DNA from: JAIOZK01 sp964468645
GTDB lineage: Bacteria; Bacteroidota; Bacteroidia; Bacteroidales; JAIOZK01
DNA: 64,000 nt
Direction of reading: 5' to 3'
Assembly: GCA_964468645.1 (NCBI GenBank)
Contig: CAYXUU010000004.1
Coordinates: 127,737 to 191,736, forward strand
Shown one piece after another: positions 45,398 through 54,189 of the stretch. The notes under the pieces are model-generated. The model had not been told where the DNA came from. It ran no database searches and saw nothing but the letters and a program-made list of their open reading frames with translations. The position numbers were made by a program, and so were the translations under genes. Within the stretch, counting starts at the first letter, position 1, and every line of letters starts with the position of its first letter.

Positions 45398-47716
45398 CTA
45401 CCCTTTCTTCCGGAACCTCTTCTTGGGTGTATTTGCCGGGTCTTCAGCAATCTTATAAATTTCTTCCAGGGTAAGGGCCGTGGGATCAGTACCCCTGGGG
45501 ATTTTAAAATTTTTCTTGTCGATTTTTATGAAAGGACCATAGCGCCCCCTGAGAACTTTCACCTTGGGATCTTCATCGAATTCTTTCAGGACATTGTCCT
45601 TTTCCTTTTGTCTTTTTTCTTCTATCAGTTCAATAGCTGCTTCCTGCGTGATTATCGATGGATCGGTATTTTTAATAGAGTAGAACGCATTCTTATGTTT
45701 CACATAGGGTCCAAAACGTCCAATATTAACTGTGAGTTCCTCTCCTTCATATTCTCCAATGGATTGGGGATAATCAAATAATTTCATAGCCTCTTCCAGC
45801 GTAATGGTATCAATACTCTGATCTTTGCGCATCCCTGCAAAGCGGGGTTTTTCTTCATTATCTGTATCGCCAATCTGGATCAGTGTGCCGTATCTCCCGA
45901 TTTTTGCAAAGACATTTTTCCCTGTTTCAGGATCCTGTCCAAGCAGGCGTTCACCACTGAACTTTTTGGTTTTTTCCTGGGTATCTTCTATTTTATTATG
46001 AAATGGACCGTAGAATTCCTTGATCATTTCATTCCATACCTTTTGCCCTTCGGCAATTTCATCGAATTCCTTTTCAACATTGGCAGTAAATCCGTAATCG
46101 AGAATATCATCAAAATGTTGCATCAGGAATTTATTGACCAGGTTACCAAGATCGGTAGGTGCCAGTTTGCCTTTTTCAAAGCCAACATATTCTTTTTTCT
46201 GTTCTTCGGTGATATGATCGTTCTTTAGTGTGATATGATCATAATTGCGCTGCTTGCCCTTTTTGTCTTCTTTAACTACATACTCTCTTTTCTGAATGGT
46301 TGAAATAGTCGGGGCATAGGTTGAAGGCCTTCCAATTCCCAGTTCTTCCATTTTCTTAACCAGGCTGGCTTCGGAATATCTCCAGGGTGCCTGGGTATAT
46401 CGCTGGATGGCATTCATTTGTATCATATCAAGAAGATCTCCAACTTTTAATGGTGGCAAAACAGAAGCCTGATCTTCAAGTAGGTCATCATCGACTGATT
46501 CAAAATAGACCTTTAGAAAACCATCGAATTTAATCACTTCACCTCTGGCAACAAACTTTTCCTTTGTTGTTGAAACACCAATATCTATCGTTGTTTTTTC
46601 CAGTTGGGCATCGCTCATCTGGGAGGCGATTGTTCGTTTCCAGATCAGGTCGTACAATCTTTTCTCCTGCTGGTTACCACCGATAGTTTTTTTATTCATA
46701 TCGGTTGGCCTGATCGCTTCATGAGCTTCCTGGGCGCCTTTTGACCTGGTGGTATATTTCCTTGTTTTAACATATTTTTCACCGTATGACGCTGTTATCT
46801 CTTCCTTTGCCATTGCAATGGCCAGATTCGAAAGGTTCACAGAATCGGTCCTCATATAGGTAATCTTACCGGATTCGTAAAGATTCTGGGCTACCCTCAT
46901 GGTATTTGACACCGAGAATCCCAGCTTACGACTCGCCTCCTGCTGAAGTGTAGATGTAGTAAACGGCGGTGCCGGTGATTTTTTGGCAGGTTTCTTTTCA
47001 ATCTTTCCAACCTTGTATTCTGCACCGATACAGTTTTCAAGAAACTTAACCGATTCTTCGCGGGTTTTAAACCGTTTGGGAAGATCAGCTGAGAATTCTT
47101 GATTTTTGCCATCTTCTTTTAGGGTAAATTTTGCAGTTACCTTATAGGCAGAAACAGGTTTAAAGTTTTTGATCTCTTCTTCTCTTTCAGCAATGAGCCG
47201 TACAGCTACTGACTGAACCCTTCCTGCAGATAATGCCGGCTTAACTTTTTTCCACAGCAATGGTGATAATTCAAATCCTACCAGTCTGTCGAGTACCCTG
47301 CGGGCCTGTTGGGCATTTACCAGGTTATTATCAATATTCCTTGGATGATCAATCGCTTCCTTGATGGCATTGCGGGTGATCTCATGAAATACAATTCTTT
47401 TAACTTTCTTTTCGTCAAGTTTCAATGCATTTACAAGGTGCCATGAGATCGCTTCCCCTTCACGGTCTTCATCAGTTGCCAGCCATATTATCTCCGCATC
47501 TTTTGCCGATTTCTTTAATTCACTGACGATCTTTTTCTTATCCAATGAAACGATATAATTGGGTTCAAAATCTTTTTCAATATCTACACCAAGGCCCTTT
47601 TTTGCAAGATCCATCACATGTCCCATGCTTGATTTAACAACGAAATCCTTCCCAAGAAATCCTTCTATTGTTCTTGCTTTTGCCGGTGACTCTACGATTA
47701 CAAGGTTTTTTATCAT
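45398..47716 (-). CDS. topA: DNA topoisomerase I
   Basis: 772 residues. TOPRIM at the N-terminus (VIVESPAKARTIEGFLG, WLATDEDREGEAISWHL), the active-site region with Tyr in ITYMRTDSVNLS, and AGRVQSVAVRLI. The C-terminus has the lysine-rich Bacteroidota-type Topo_C_Rpt repeats (IGRYGTLIQIGD, NIGRFGPYVKHK, GRYGPFIKI) rather than zinc ribbons. Type IA enzyme relaxing negative supercoils. Confidence 0.97.
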   Translation of the reverse strand: MIKNLVIVESPAKARTIEGFLGKDFVVKSSMGHVMDLAKKGLGVDIEKDFEPNYIVSLDKKKIVSELKKSAKDAEIIWLATDEDREGEAISWHLVNALKLDEKKVKRIVFHEITRNAIKEAIDHPRNIDNNLVNAQQARRVLDRLVGFELSPLLWKKVKPALSAGRVQSVAVRLIAEREEEIKNFKPVSAYKVTAKFTLKEDGKNQEFSADLPKRFKTREESVKFLENCIGAEYKVGKIEKKPAKKSPAPPFTTSTLQQEASRKLGFSVSNTMRVAQNLYESGKITYMRTDSVNLSNLAIAMAKEEITASYGEKYVKTRKYTTRSKGAQEAHEAIRPTDMNKKTIGGNQQEKRLYDLIWKRTIASQMSDAQLEKTTIDIGVSTTKEKFVARGEVIKFDGFLKVYFESVDDDLLEDQASVLPPLKVGDLLDMIQMNAIQRYTQAPWRYSEASLVKKMEELGIGRPSTYAPTISTIQKREYVVKEDKKGKQRNYDHITLKNDHITEEQKKEYVGFEKGKLAPTDLGNLVNKFLMQHFDDILDYGFTANVEKEFDEIAEGQKVWNEMIKEFYGPFHNKIEDTQEKTKKFSGERLLGQDPETGKNVFAKIGRYGTLIQIGDTDNEEKPRFAGMRKDQSIDTITLEEAMKLFDYPQSIGEYEGEELTVNIGRFGPYVKHKNAFYSIKNTDPSIITQEAAIELIEEKRQKEKDNVLKEFDEDPKVKVLRGRYGPFIKIDKKNFKIPRGTDPTALTLEEIYKIAEDPANTPKKRFRKKG

Positions 47717-48304
47717 TTTCTTTTTGCTGTTTCTGTTTTAAAAACGGGTACAAAACTATATAAATTATTGTTGAACTGTTGAATCGTTGAAATGTTTAAC
47801 CGTTTAATTACGTACCTGCCGAAGCTTTTGCTTTGAAATGTTTAATTTTTCCGATTGATGATATGTTGGTTCCTACATTCATTTTTCTATTAATACTTTT
47901 TTAGGGTGAAATGTTCCGGTGGGTAATGAATTTTTTTGATCAAATAAATCAGCGTTCCATATCCAAAGCTAATGTCTGATTACTGCCACTTTTGCCTTTG
48001 TCATTTTACCTCGTTTTTAATATCATCATAACTCAACTTTTTTACTTTTTACAATGAAATATTTGACTTTTTTATAAATATTGAGTAAGTTTGTAACTCG
48101 AACTTGAGTTACGTCTTTCGGAATACAAGATTCGGGTTATGGGGAATTACTAAGATCTTGATTTATCTAACTTAGCTTTTGAGCTTGTTATAAAGGTTCA
48201 TATGAGTTCTGTAAGCAAGGCAGCCAGGTAAGAAGAAAATTGGAACAAATTCATCCCATAACCCGTAACTCATAACCCGACACAATTAACCAGAACCAAA
48301 AACT
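47717..48304. other. 588-base intergenic leader region of the polysaccharide locus
   Basis: No gene is seen. It holds a TTGAATCGTTGAAATGTTTAA repeat (about 47765-47805), a CACTTTTGCCTTTGTC tract (47988), and an inverted pair TTCGGGTTATGGG (about 48130-48142) and CCCATAACCCG (48256-48266) followed by TAACTCATAACCCG. The last pair brackets an untranslated stretch ahead of the regulator, the position where UpxY-type loci carry long leaders. Confidence 0.5.
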
Positions 48305-48838
48305 ATGCTCGACACTCTCATCACCTCTAAAACCCGGATCAAACTGCTGTTACGCTTCTTCCTAAATAGTAACGCAAGTTCTTATTTAAGAAGCCTTGCC
48401 TCTGAATTCGATGAATCCACCAATTCGATCAGGGTAGAATTAAACCGCTTTGAGAAAGCAGGTCTTCTTGACACCTATCTGGAAGGAAATAAAAAAATGT
48501 TTAAAGCCAATACCTCACATCCTTTATTTCCGGATATTAAGAGTTTGCTGATGAAGCATATTGGCCTGGATAAAATCGTCGAAAATGTGATAAAGAAACT
48601 TGGTGAGGTAAAAAAAGTACTTGTTGCTGGTGACTTTGCAAACGGAATGGACAGCAAGATCATTGATCTGATCTTTGTTGGTGAGAAGATCAATAAAACA
48701 TATTTGATTACTCTGGTAGAAAAAGCAGAGAAAATGATAAAACGAAGGATCAGGTATCTGATCATGAGCGAGGATGAATATAATGATTTTGAGAAACTAA
48801 ATAACGAAGAAGGAATGTTGGTGATCTGGGGAAAGTAA
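48305..48838 (+). CDS. Winged-helix regulator with degenerate nucleotidyltransferase-like domain
   Basis: 177 residues. Residues 1-80 are a winged helix (SYLRSLASEFDESTNSIRVELNRFEKAGLL shows the HTH as FDESTNSIRVELNRFEKAG). Residues 90-177 resemble a minimal nucleotidyltransferase fold: VLVAGDFANGMDSKIIDLIFVG stands where G-S-x(8-12)-D-x-D should be, but Ser and one Asp are changed. Such proteins often precede UpxY genes at Bacteroidota polysaccharide loci. Likely a locus regulator. Confidence 0.75.
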   Translation: MLDTLITSKTRIKLLLRFFLNSNASSYLRSLASEFDESTNSIRVELNRFEKAGLLDTYLEGNKKMFKANTSHPLFPDIKSLLMKHIGLDKIVENVIKKLGEVKKVLVAGDFANGMDSKIIDLIFVGEKINKTYLITLVEKAEKMIKRRIRYLIMSEDEYNDFEKLNNEEGMLVIWGK

Positions 48839-49001
48839 GGCAGTGAGTGGTGAACAGTGAATAGATTGAAAGGGATGACATCCGCGAAGAAGGAGAGGAT
48901 ACCATCCCTGGTAGGTAAGACAAAAGATAAAAGTAAAAAGATTGAGACAGCATTAAGGATACGGGACGAACTTAACAAAGGAACAATCGAACAATGAAGC
49001 A

Positions 49002-49514
49002 ATGAAACAATGGTACGCCATATACACAAAATCCCGCACCGAAAAGAAGGTGGTCAAACTCCTGGATGATTTCGGTATAGAATGCTATTTACCCTTGATC
49101 AAGAAGTTGAGGCAATGGAGCGACAGGAAGAAGTGGATAGAGGACCCGTTAATACGTTCATATGTATTTGTCAAAATTGCTGATGACAGGGAATACTTAA
49201 ATGTTTTGCAGACCGATGGAGTGGTTCGTTTTGTTACTTTTGCCGGCAAAGCAGCCATGATCCCTGAAAAACAGATTGAAGATATCAAATTGCTGCTGGC
49301 ATCGGAAAAAGAACTGGAAGTTACAACCGAGAACTTTGAACCGGGAATGGATATCATTGTTCATGCCGGGCCACTTAAAGGCCTTGAGGGAGAGCTGATT
49401 GAGAAAAGAGGGAAGAACAAGGTCCAGGTGAAGCTGGAAGCGATAGGGCAGAGTATACTGGTGGAGATACCGGTGGTTTACCTGAAGAAGCGAAAGGAAG
49501 CAATAGTTGAATAG
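49002..49514 (+). CDS. UpxY-type transcription antiterminator (NusG paralogue)
   Basis: 170 residues. The NGN domain (MKQWYAIYTKSRTEKKV, YLPLIKKLRQWSDRKKW, RSYVFVKI) is followed by a KOW domain (GMDIIVHAGPLKGLEGELIEKRGKNKV in part: HAGPLKGLEGELIEK). In Bacteroides, UpxY proteins prevent early termination in the 5' leaders of their own polysaccharide operons. Its place ahead of sugar-nucleotide genes fits that role. Confidence 0.9.
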   Translation: MKQWYAIYTKSRTEKKVVKLLDDFGIECYLPLIKKLRQWSDRKKWIEDPLIRSYVFVKIADDREYLNVLQTDGVVRFVTFAGKAAMIPEKQIEDIKLLLASEKELEVTTENFEPGMDIIVHAGPLKGLEGELIEKRGKNKVQVKLEAIGQSILVEIPVVYLKKRKEAIVE

Positions 49515-49540
49515 TCTTCATTTCTTAGTTAGCAGAATAG

Positions 49541-49612
49541 AAGGCAAAAGGCAAAAGGACAAAGGCAAAAGGACAAAGGACAAAGGCAAAAGGACAAAGG
49601 CAAAAGTGAGGG
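49541..49612. repeat. Tandem GGCAAAAGGACAAA array
   Basis: About nine imperfect copies of a 7-8 base unit (GGCAAAAG, GACAAAG) in a row between UpxY and the dehydrogenase gene, in the 347-base gap 49515-49861. Further on, GCCTGAAATTCAGGC (49727-49741) is a perfect palindrome, and GTGAACGGTGAACAGTGAA (49807-49825) also occurs in similar form near 48843. No gene. Confidence 0.65.
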
Positions 49613-49861
49613 GATTTAAGTGACTTTAGAGACTTAAGCGAACTAGGCGACAAGGGAAGATAACCCCGAAAAACCCCAGTATCCGGGATCACGTATCCAG
49701 GATCTGATTATATAAAAAACAAACGCCTGAAATTCAGGCAAAAACAAATTAGAGCCTTGTTCGGTTCCATTCAAAAGATGGGACTTAGGAGGCGGAGCTG
49801 TGGGCAGTGAACGGTGAACAGTGAATATTGAGATGGAATAAAGATTAATTAAAAGGACGAT

Positions 49862-51241
49862 ATGAATCATACAAAAATAACAGTCATAGGATTAGGATAC
49901 GTCGGATTACCCCTGGCAGTGGAATTTGCAAAAAAACATCCTGTAATTGGATTTGATATAAACGAAAGCCGCATCAACGAACTATCAAAAGGCCATGATA
50001 GCACGCTCGAGGTGGAGGAGGCAGATCTGGTAACAGTGATAGTTGATGAAGGAAAGACAAAAGATAAAGGTAAAAAGATCAAAGAACAGCAACCTGCCAG
50101 CATAAACCCGCAACCTGCAACCCGCAACCTGCAACCTGCAACTGGTTTGCATTTAACCAGCAATCCTGACGAGCTGGCTTCCGCCAACTATTTCATCATC
50201 ACCGTCCCCACTCCCATTGATAAAAACAAACGGCCTGACCTGACACCTTTGATTAAAGCATCTGAAACTGTCGGTAAAATATTAAAGAAGGATGATATTG
50301 TAATTTATGAATCCACCGTTTATCCCGGGGCAACGGAAGAGGATTGTGTTCCGGTGCTTGAGAAATTCAGTGGTTTAACATTCAACAAAGACTTTTTCTG
50401 TGGTTATTCACCTGAGAGAATAAATCCCGGGGATAAGGTGCATACTTTTACCAGGATTAAAAAAGTTACTTCAGGATCTACCCCGGAGGTTGCCGAAAAA
50501 GTTGATCAACTGTACAAATCGGTCATACAAGCCGGGACATACAAGGCAAGCGCTATTAAAGTTGCAGAGGCGGCGAAAGTTATCGAAAACTCTCAGCGGG
50601 ATATCAATATTGCATTTGTAAACGAGTTATCAGTTATCTTTGATAAACTGGGTATTGATACCCTGGAAGTACTGGAAGCGGCAGGAACAAAATGGAACTT
50701 CCTGCCTTTCAGGCCCGGGCTGGTGGGTGGACATTGCATCGGGGTTGATCCTTATTATTTAACACATAAAGCACAGGAAATCGGCCATAACCCTGAAATC
50801 ATACTTTCCGGTAGAAGGACAAATGACAATATGGGTATGTATATCGCCAACCAGGTGGTTAAGCTTCTTATTAAAAAAGGACACCGGGTAGCAGATACCA
50901 ACGTACTGGTTCTGGGTATCACTTTTAAAGAAAACTGCCCTGATATCAGAAACTCAAAAGTTATTGATGTAATCAACGAGCTAAAAGAGTTCGAGTGCAA
51001 TGTTGATGTTTACGATCCCTGGGCAAATCCCCAGGAAGTTAAACACGAATATTCACTCGACTTAAGAATCCCCCCCCCTTCAGGGGAGACCGGGGGGGGT
51101 ACCCGATACGACGCCATCATCCTCGCTGTTGCCCACGATAAGTTCCATGAATTGGACATCGACAAACTGAAGAATGGCAATGCCATTGTTTACGACATCA
51201 AAGGATTTTTTCCGAAAGAGAAGGTTGATGGGAGGTTGTAA
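49862..51241 (+). CDS. Nucleotide-sugar dehydrogenase (UDP-GlcNAc/GalNAc or UDP-glucose 6-dehydrogenase type) with in-frame repeat insertion
   Basis: 459 residues, about 30 longer than TviB/WbpO-type relatives. NAD-binding VIGLGYVGLPLAVEFAKK, STVYPGATEEDCVPVLE (part), catalytic Cys in GLVGGHCIGVDPYY, and C-terminal FKENCPDIRNSKV are intact. Between EADLVTVIV and GLHLTSNPDEL lies an extra KTKDKGKKIKEQ...NPQPATRNLQPAT segment (residues about 64-94, bases 50050-50144) built from two dispersed DNA repeats. A second GC-rich palindrome (51070-51099) encodes PPPSGETGGG near the C-terminus. Makes UDP-uronic acids for polysaccharide. Confidence 0.88.
   Translation: MNHTKITVIGLGYVGLPLAVEFAKKHPVIGFDINESRINELSKGHDSTLEVEEADLVTVIVDEGKTKDKGKKIKEQQPASINPQPATRNLQPATGLHLTSNPDELASANYFIITVPTPIDKNKRPDLTPLIKASETVGKILKKDDIVIYESTVYPGATEEDCVPVLEKFSGLTFNKDFFCGYSPERINPGDKVHTFTRIKKVTSGSTPEVAEKVDQLYKSVIQAGTYKASAIKVAEAAKVIENSQRDINIAFVNELSVIFDKLGIDTLEVLEAAGTKWNFLPFRPGLVGGHCIGVDPYYLTHKAQEIGHNPEIILSGRRTNDNMGMYIANQVVKLLIKKGHRVADTNVLVLGITFKENCPDIRNSKVIDVINELKEFECNVDVYDPWANPQEVKHEYSLDLRIPPPSGETGGGTRYDAIILAVAHDKFHELDIDKLKNGNAIVYDIKGFFPKEKVDGRL
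50050..50144 (+). repeat. Composite dispersed repeat read in frame inside the dehydrogenase gene
   Basis: The first half (AGACAAAAGATAAAGGTAAA) matches the intergenic tract at 48923 (GACAAAAGATAAAAGTAAAA); the second half is the CAACCTGCAACCCGCAACCTG family also found twice in the next gene. No stop codon arises in the gene's frame. Confidence 0.7.
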
Positions 51242-51391
51242 GAGTTGGTAGTTGGTTGTTCGTAGTTGGTAGTACCGACTGCTACTCATGAAACTTAATA
51301 TTTCAATTATTCTTAACCAAAAGAATCCAATGATAAATATTCGCACAAACCTGCAACCAACCACAAACTACCAACTACCAACAGATTTATT

Positions 51392-52636
51392 ATGAATAGC
51401 AAACCAGAAAAAATACTAATAACCGGCACCGCCGGCTTCATCGGCTTCCACACGGCCATGAAATTCCTCAAGGAGGGAAATGAGGTGGTTGGTCTGGATA
51501 ATGTAAACGATTACTATGGTGTTGACCTGAAGTACGCGAGGTTAGCAGAGATGGGAATAGATAAAAATTCAGAGAAGAAATACCAGTTACAGGTTGCAGG
51601 TTACGGGTTGCAGGTTGGGGAAAACCTGCAACCTGCAACTCGCAACTTGCAACATCCTGCTACCATCAAAACAATGTCCGAAGACAGTCCTTTAGATTAC
51701 GCCGCCATCTACCAATCAACTAAACACCCCTCCTATCGTTTTATAAGACTGGCTTTGGAAGACAATGAAAGTATTCAGGAACTTTTTAAAAAAGAACAAT
51801 TTGACAGGGTTGTACATCTTGCTGCTCAGGCAGGGGTGCGGTACAGCCTTACCAATCCCTATACCTATGTTAACTGTAACCTGAACGGACATATCAACAT
51901 CATGGAGAGTTGCAGGCATCATAATGTTAAACATCTGGTTTATGCAAGTAGCAGTAGTGTTTACGGGTCAAATACAAAGATGCCATTATCCACGTCAGAT
52001 AATGTAGATCATCCCATAAGCCTGTATGCTGCAACAAAAAAGGCCAACGAATTAATGTCACATACATACAGTCATCTGTATGGTTTACCAACAACAGGAT
52101 TACGGTTTTTCACAGTCTATGGCCCCTGGGGCCGCCCCGACATGGCACTGTTTCTTTTTACAAAAGCCATGATGGAAGATAAACCGATTGATGTATTCAA
52201 CCATGGGGGGATGTGGCGGGATTTCACTTACGTAGATGATATTGTAGAAGGGGTATTCAGGATTACATTCAAAATTCCAACTGCCCAGCAATCTGATACA
52301 ATTGCAAGTTCCAGGTTACATGTTGCAGGTGAGGAGGAAAACTCGCAACCTGTAACTTGCAACCTGCAACCGGATGTTTCATTAACCGCCCCTTACAAAA
52401 TCTACAACATCGGCAACTCCTCCCCTGTCAAACTCCTCGACTTCATCAAAGCCATTGAGAAAACACTTGGCAAAAAGTCTAAGATGAACATGATGGAAAT
52501 GCAACCGGGGGATGTGATAAAAACCTGGGCAGATACTACAGACCTGGAGAGGGACGTTGGGTATAAACCTGATACGCCGATTGAAGTGGGGGTTGGAAAG
52601 TTTATCGAGTGGTATAAAGCTTATTATAAGGTTTGA
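51392..52636 (+). CDS. NAD-dependent epimerase, UDP-glucuronate 4-epimerase type, with two in-frame repeat insertions
   Basis: 414 residues against roughly 335-350 for relatives. TGTAGFIGFHTA (Rossmann), VVHLAAQAGVRYS, SSSSVYG and catalytic YAATK (Y-x-x-x-K), then VYGPWGRPDMA and NIGNSSPVKLLDFI are as expected for the LspL/CapI type. Extra residues occur at about 64-95 (QVAGYGLQVGENLQPATRN) and about 305-327 (RLHVAGEEENSQPVTCNLQP), each exactly coinciding with a palindromic DNA repeat. It follows the dehydrogenase and probably converts UDP-GlcA to UDP-GalA. Confidence 0.88.
   Translation: MNSKPEKILITGTAGFIGFHTAMKFLKEGNEVVGLDNVNDYYGVDLKYARLAEMGIDKNSEKKYQLQVAGYGLQVGENLQPATRNLQHPATIKTMSEDSPLDYAAIYQSTKHPSYRFIRLALEDNESIQELFKKEQFDRVVHLAAQAGVRYSLTNPYTYVNCNLNGHINIMESCRHHNVKHLVYASSSSVYGSNTKMPLSTSDNVDHPISLYAATKKANELMSHTYSHLYGLPTTGLRFFTVYGPWGRPDMALFLFTKAMMEDKPIDVFNHGGMWRDFTYVDDIVEGVFRITFKIPTAQQSDTIASSRLHVAGEEENSQPVTCNLQPDVSLTAPYKIYNIGNSSPVKLLDFIKAIEKTLGKKSKMNMMEMQPGDVIKTWADTTDLERDVGYKPDTPIEVGVGKFIEWYKAYYKV
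51586..51653. repeat. Palindromic repeat inside the epimerase gene (copy 1)
   Basis: Two 31-base arms (51586-51616 and 51623-51653) complementary at about 25 positions around a 6-base loop, wording GGTTGCAGGTT / AACCTGCAACC. Translated in frame without stops. Confidence 0.75.
52301..52370. repeat. Palindromic repeat inside the epimerase gene (copy 2)
   Basis: Arms at 52301-52327 and 52344-52370 are complementary at about 21 of 27 positions, same GTTGCAGGTTACA wording as copy 1. Also open in the gene's frame. Confidence 0.7.
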
Positions 52637-52650
52637 ACCATTAATATACA

Positions 52651-53228
52651 AGAAGATAGAAAGTAGAAGATAGAAAGTGGAAATGTTCGATTTCTAAATT
52701 GGAGATATAACGAACGAATATTAACAACTCTTGAACCGATGAAAATAAGATTGATTAACACAAATCAATTATTCTCTACTTTTCTTTATTCTCTTTTTTC
52801 TATTTTCTATATTCTAACATCTAACAATAATGGCGATACAAAACGTCAAGGACCTTAAAGTATATAATCTCGCATTTAAAACAGCAATGGAGATTTTTAA
52901 GGTTAAAAAAAGTTTTTCTTCAGATGAAAAATATAGCCTTATAAGTCAGATTATTCGTTCTTCTCGTTCTGTTGCTGCAAACATACGTGAAGGCTATGCA
53001 AAGAATAAATATGAACAGGTTTTTATCAGACATTTGAATGATGCATTGGGATCAAGTGAAGAAACACGGTGCTGGATAAATTTTGCTTTTGAATGTGAAT
53101 ATATAGATAATGAAATTTATAATGAATTGGATAGAAAACATGAAGTAATTGGTGCAATGTTATTTACGCTCCAAAAAAACTGGAAAAAGTTTTAATTCCA
53201 CTATCTATTTTCTATCTTCTATCTTCTA
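52651..53228. mobile_element. Four-helix-bundle cassette bounded by inverted repeats
   Basis: 30-base arms at 52651-52680 and 53199-53228, reverse complements at 26 of 30 positions (wording AGAAGATAGAAAGTAGAAGATAG). The unit carries only the four-helix-bundle gene and is inserted between the epimerase and cysD. No transposase or clear target duplication is seen, so mobility is inferred. Confidence 0.5.
52830..53195 (+). CDS. Four-helix-bundle protein (S23/IVS-type)
   Basis: 121 residues, intact. MAIQNVKDLKVYNLAFKTAM, SLISQIIRSSRSVAANIREGYAK (part: RSSRSVAANIREGYAK), RHLNDALGSSEETRCWINFAFECEYI and the C-terminal helix are all present. The family is found free-standing and in 23S rRNA intervening sequences; no molecular function is proven. 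It interrupts an otherwise metabolic operon within an inverted-repeat unit. Confidence 0.85.
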   Translation: MAIQNVKDLKVYNLAFKTAMEIFKVKKSFSSDEKYSLISQIIRSSRSVAANIREGYAKNKYEQVFIRHLNDALGSSEETRCWINFAFECEYIDNEIYNELDRKHEVIGAMLFTLQKNWKKF

Positions 53229-53232
53229 ACAA

Positions 53233-54141
53233 ATGAATCAATATCAACTAAACAACCTACGCGAACTCGAAGCAGAAAGCATTCACATAATAAGAGAGGT
53301 TGCTGCCGAATTCGAAAATCCGGTGATGCTTTATTCTATTGGAAAAGACTCATCGGTAATGGTCAGACTGGCTGAAAAAGCATTTTACCCCGGAAAGGTT
53401 CCTTTTCCATTAATGCACATCGATTCGAAATGGAAATTCAAAGAAATGGTTAAGTTTCGTGATCGTTATGCCAAAGAAAAAGGATGGGATCTTATCGTTC
53501 ATTATAATAAGAAAGGTTTCGAAGAAGGTGTGGGGCCCTTTACTCATGGCAGTAAGGTTCATACCGATATTATGAAAACCCATGCCCTGCTGGAGGGACT
53601 AACAAAACATGGTTTCGATGCTGCATTTGGGGGTGCCAGAAGGGATGAAGAAAAATCAAGGGCCAAGGAAAGAGTTTATTCTTTCAGGGATAGATATCAT
53701 CAGTGGGATCCGAAAAACCAGCGTCCCGAATTATGGAATATATATAATGCAAGAGTCCATAAAGGTGAGTCCATCAGGGTATTCCCATTATCAAACTGGA
53801 CAGAGCTCGATATCTGGCAATATATCAGGCTGGAAGAGATCCCGATTGTTCCATTATACTTCGCCAAGGAAAGGCCAATCGTTGAATTCAACAATGCCTT
53901 GATCCTGGTGGATGATGACCGTATGCCCAAAGAAATCGCCGATAAGGCAAAAATGAGAATGGTGAGATTCCGTACACTGGGATGCTATCCGCTAACCGGG
54001 GCTATCGATTCCGAAGCCGATACTATTGAAACAATCGTTGAAGAGATGATGACAGTAACAAAGTCAGAGCGGACGACAAGGGTGATTGATTTTGATCAGG
54101 AAGCGAGTATGGAGCAGAAGAAGAGGGAGGGATACTTTTAG
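53233..54141 (+). CDS. cysD: Sulfate adenylyltransferase subunit 2
   Basis: 302 residues. PP-loop SIGKDSSVMVRLAEKAF, HIDSKWKFKEM, GGARRDEEKSRAKER and FPLSNWTELDIWQYI are the CysD signatures; the end DQEASMEQKKREGYF is typical. With CysN it adenylates sulfate to APS. It belongs with cysN and cysC downstream, although a dead four-helix gene now separates it from cysN. Confidence 0.96.
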   Translation: MNQYQLNNLRELEAESIHIIREVAAEFENPVMLYSIGKDSSVMVRLAEKAFYPGKVPFPLMHIDSKWKFKEMVKFRDRYAKEKGWDLIVHYNKKGFEEGVGPFTHGSKVHTDIMKTHALLEGLTKHGFDAAFGGARRDEEKSRAKERVYSFRDRYHQWDPKNQRPELWNIYNARVHKGESIRVFPLSNWTELDIWQYIRLEEIPIVPLYFAKERPIVEFNNALILVDDDRMPKEIADKAKMRMVRFRTLGCYPLTGAIDSEADTIETIVEEMMTVTKSERTTRVIDFDQEASMEQKKREGYF

Positions 54142-54189
54142 TTGGTGGTGATTAATGCCAACTTTTAATGCTGAATTATAACTAATGAT

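Noticed and set aside
49541..49612. Possible CRISPR array (regular short repeats)
   Set aside because: Units are 7-8 bases with no spacers of unique sequence and no cas genes; it is a tandem simple repeat.
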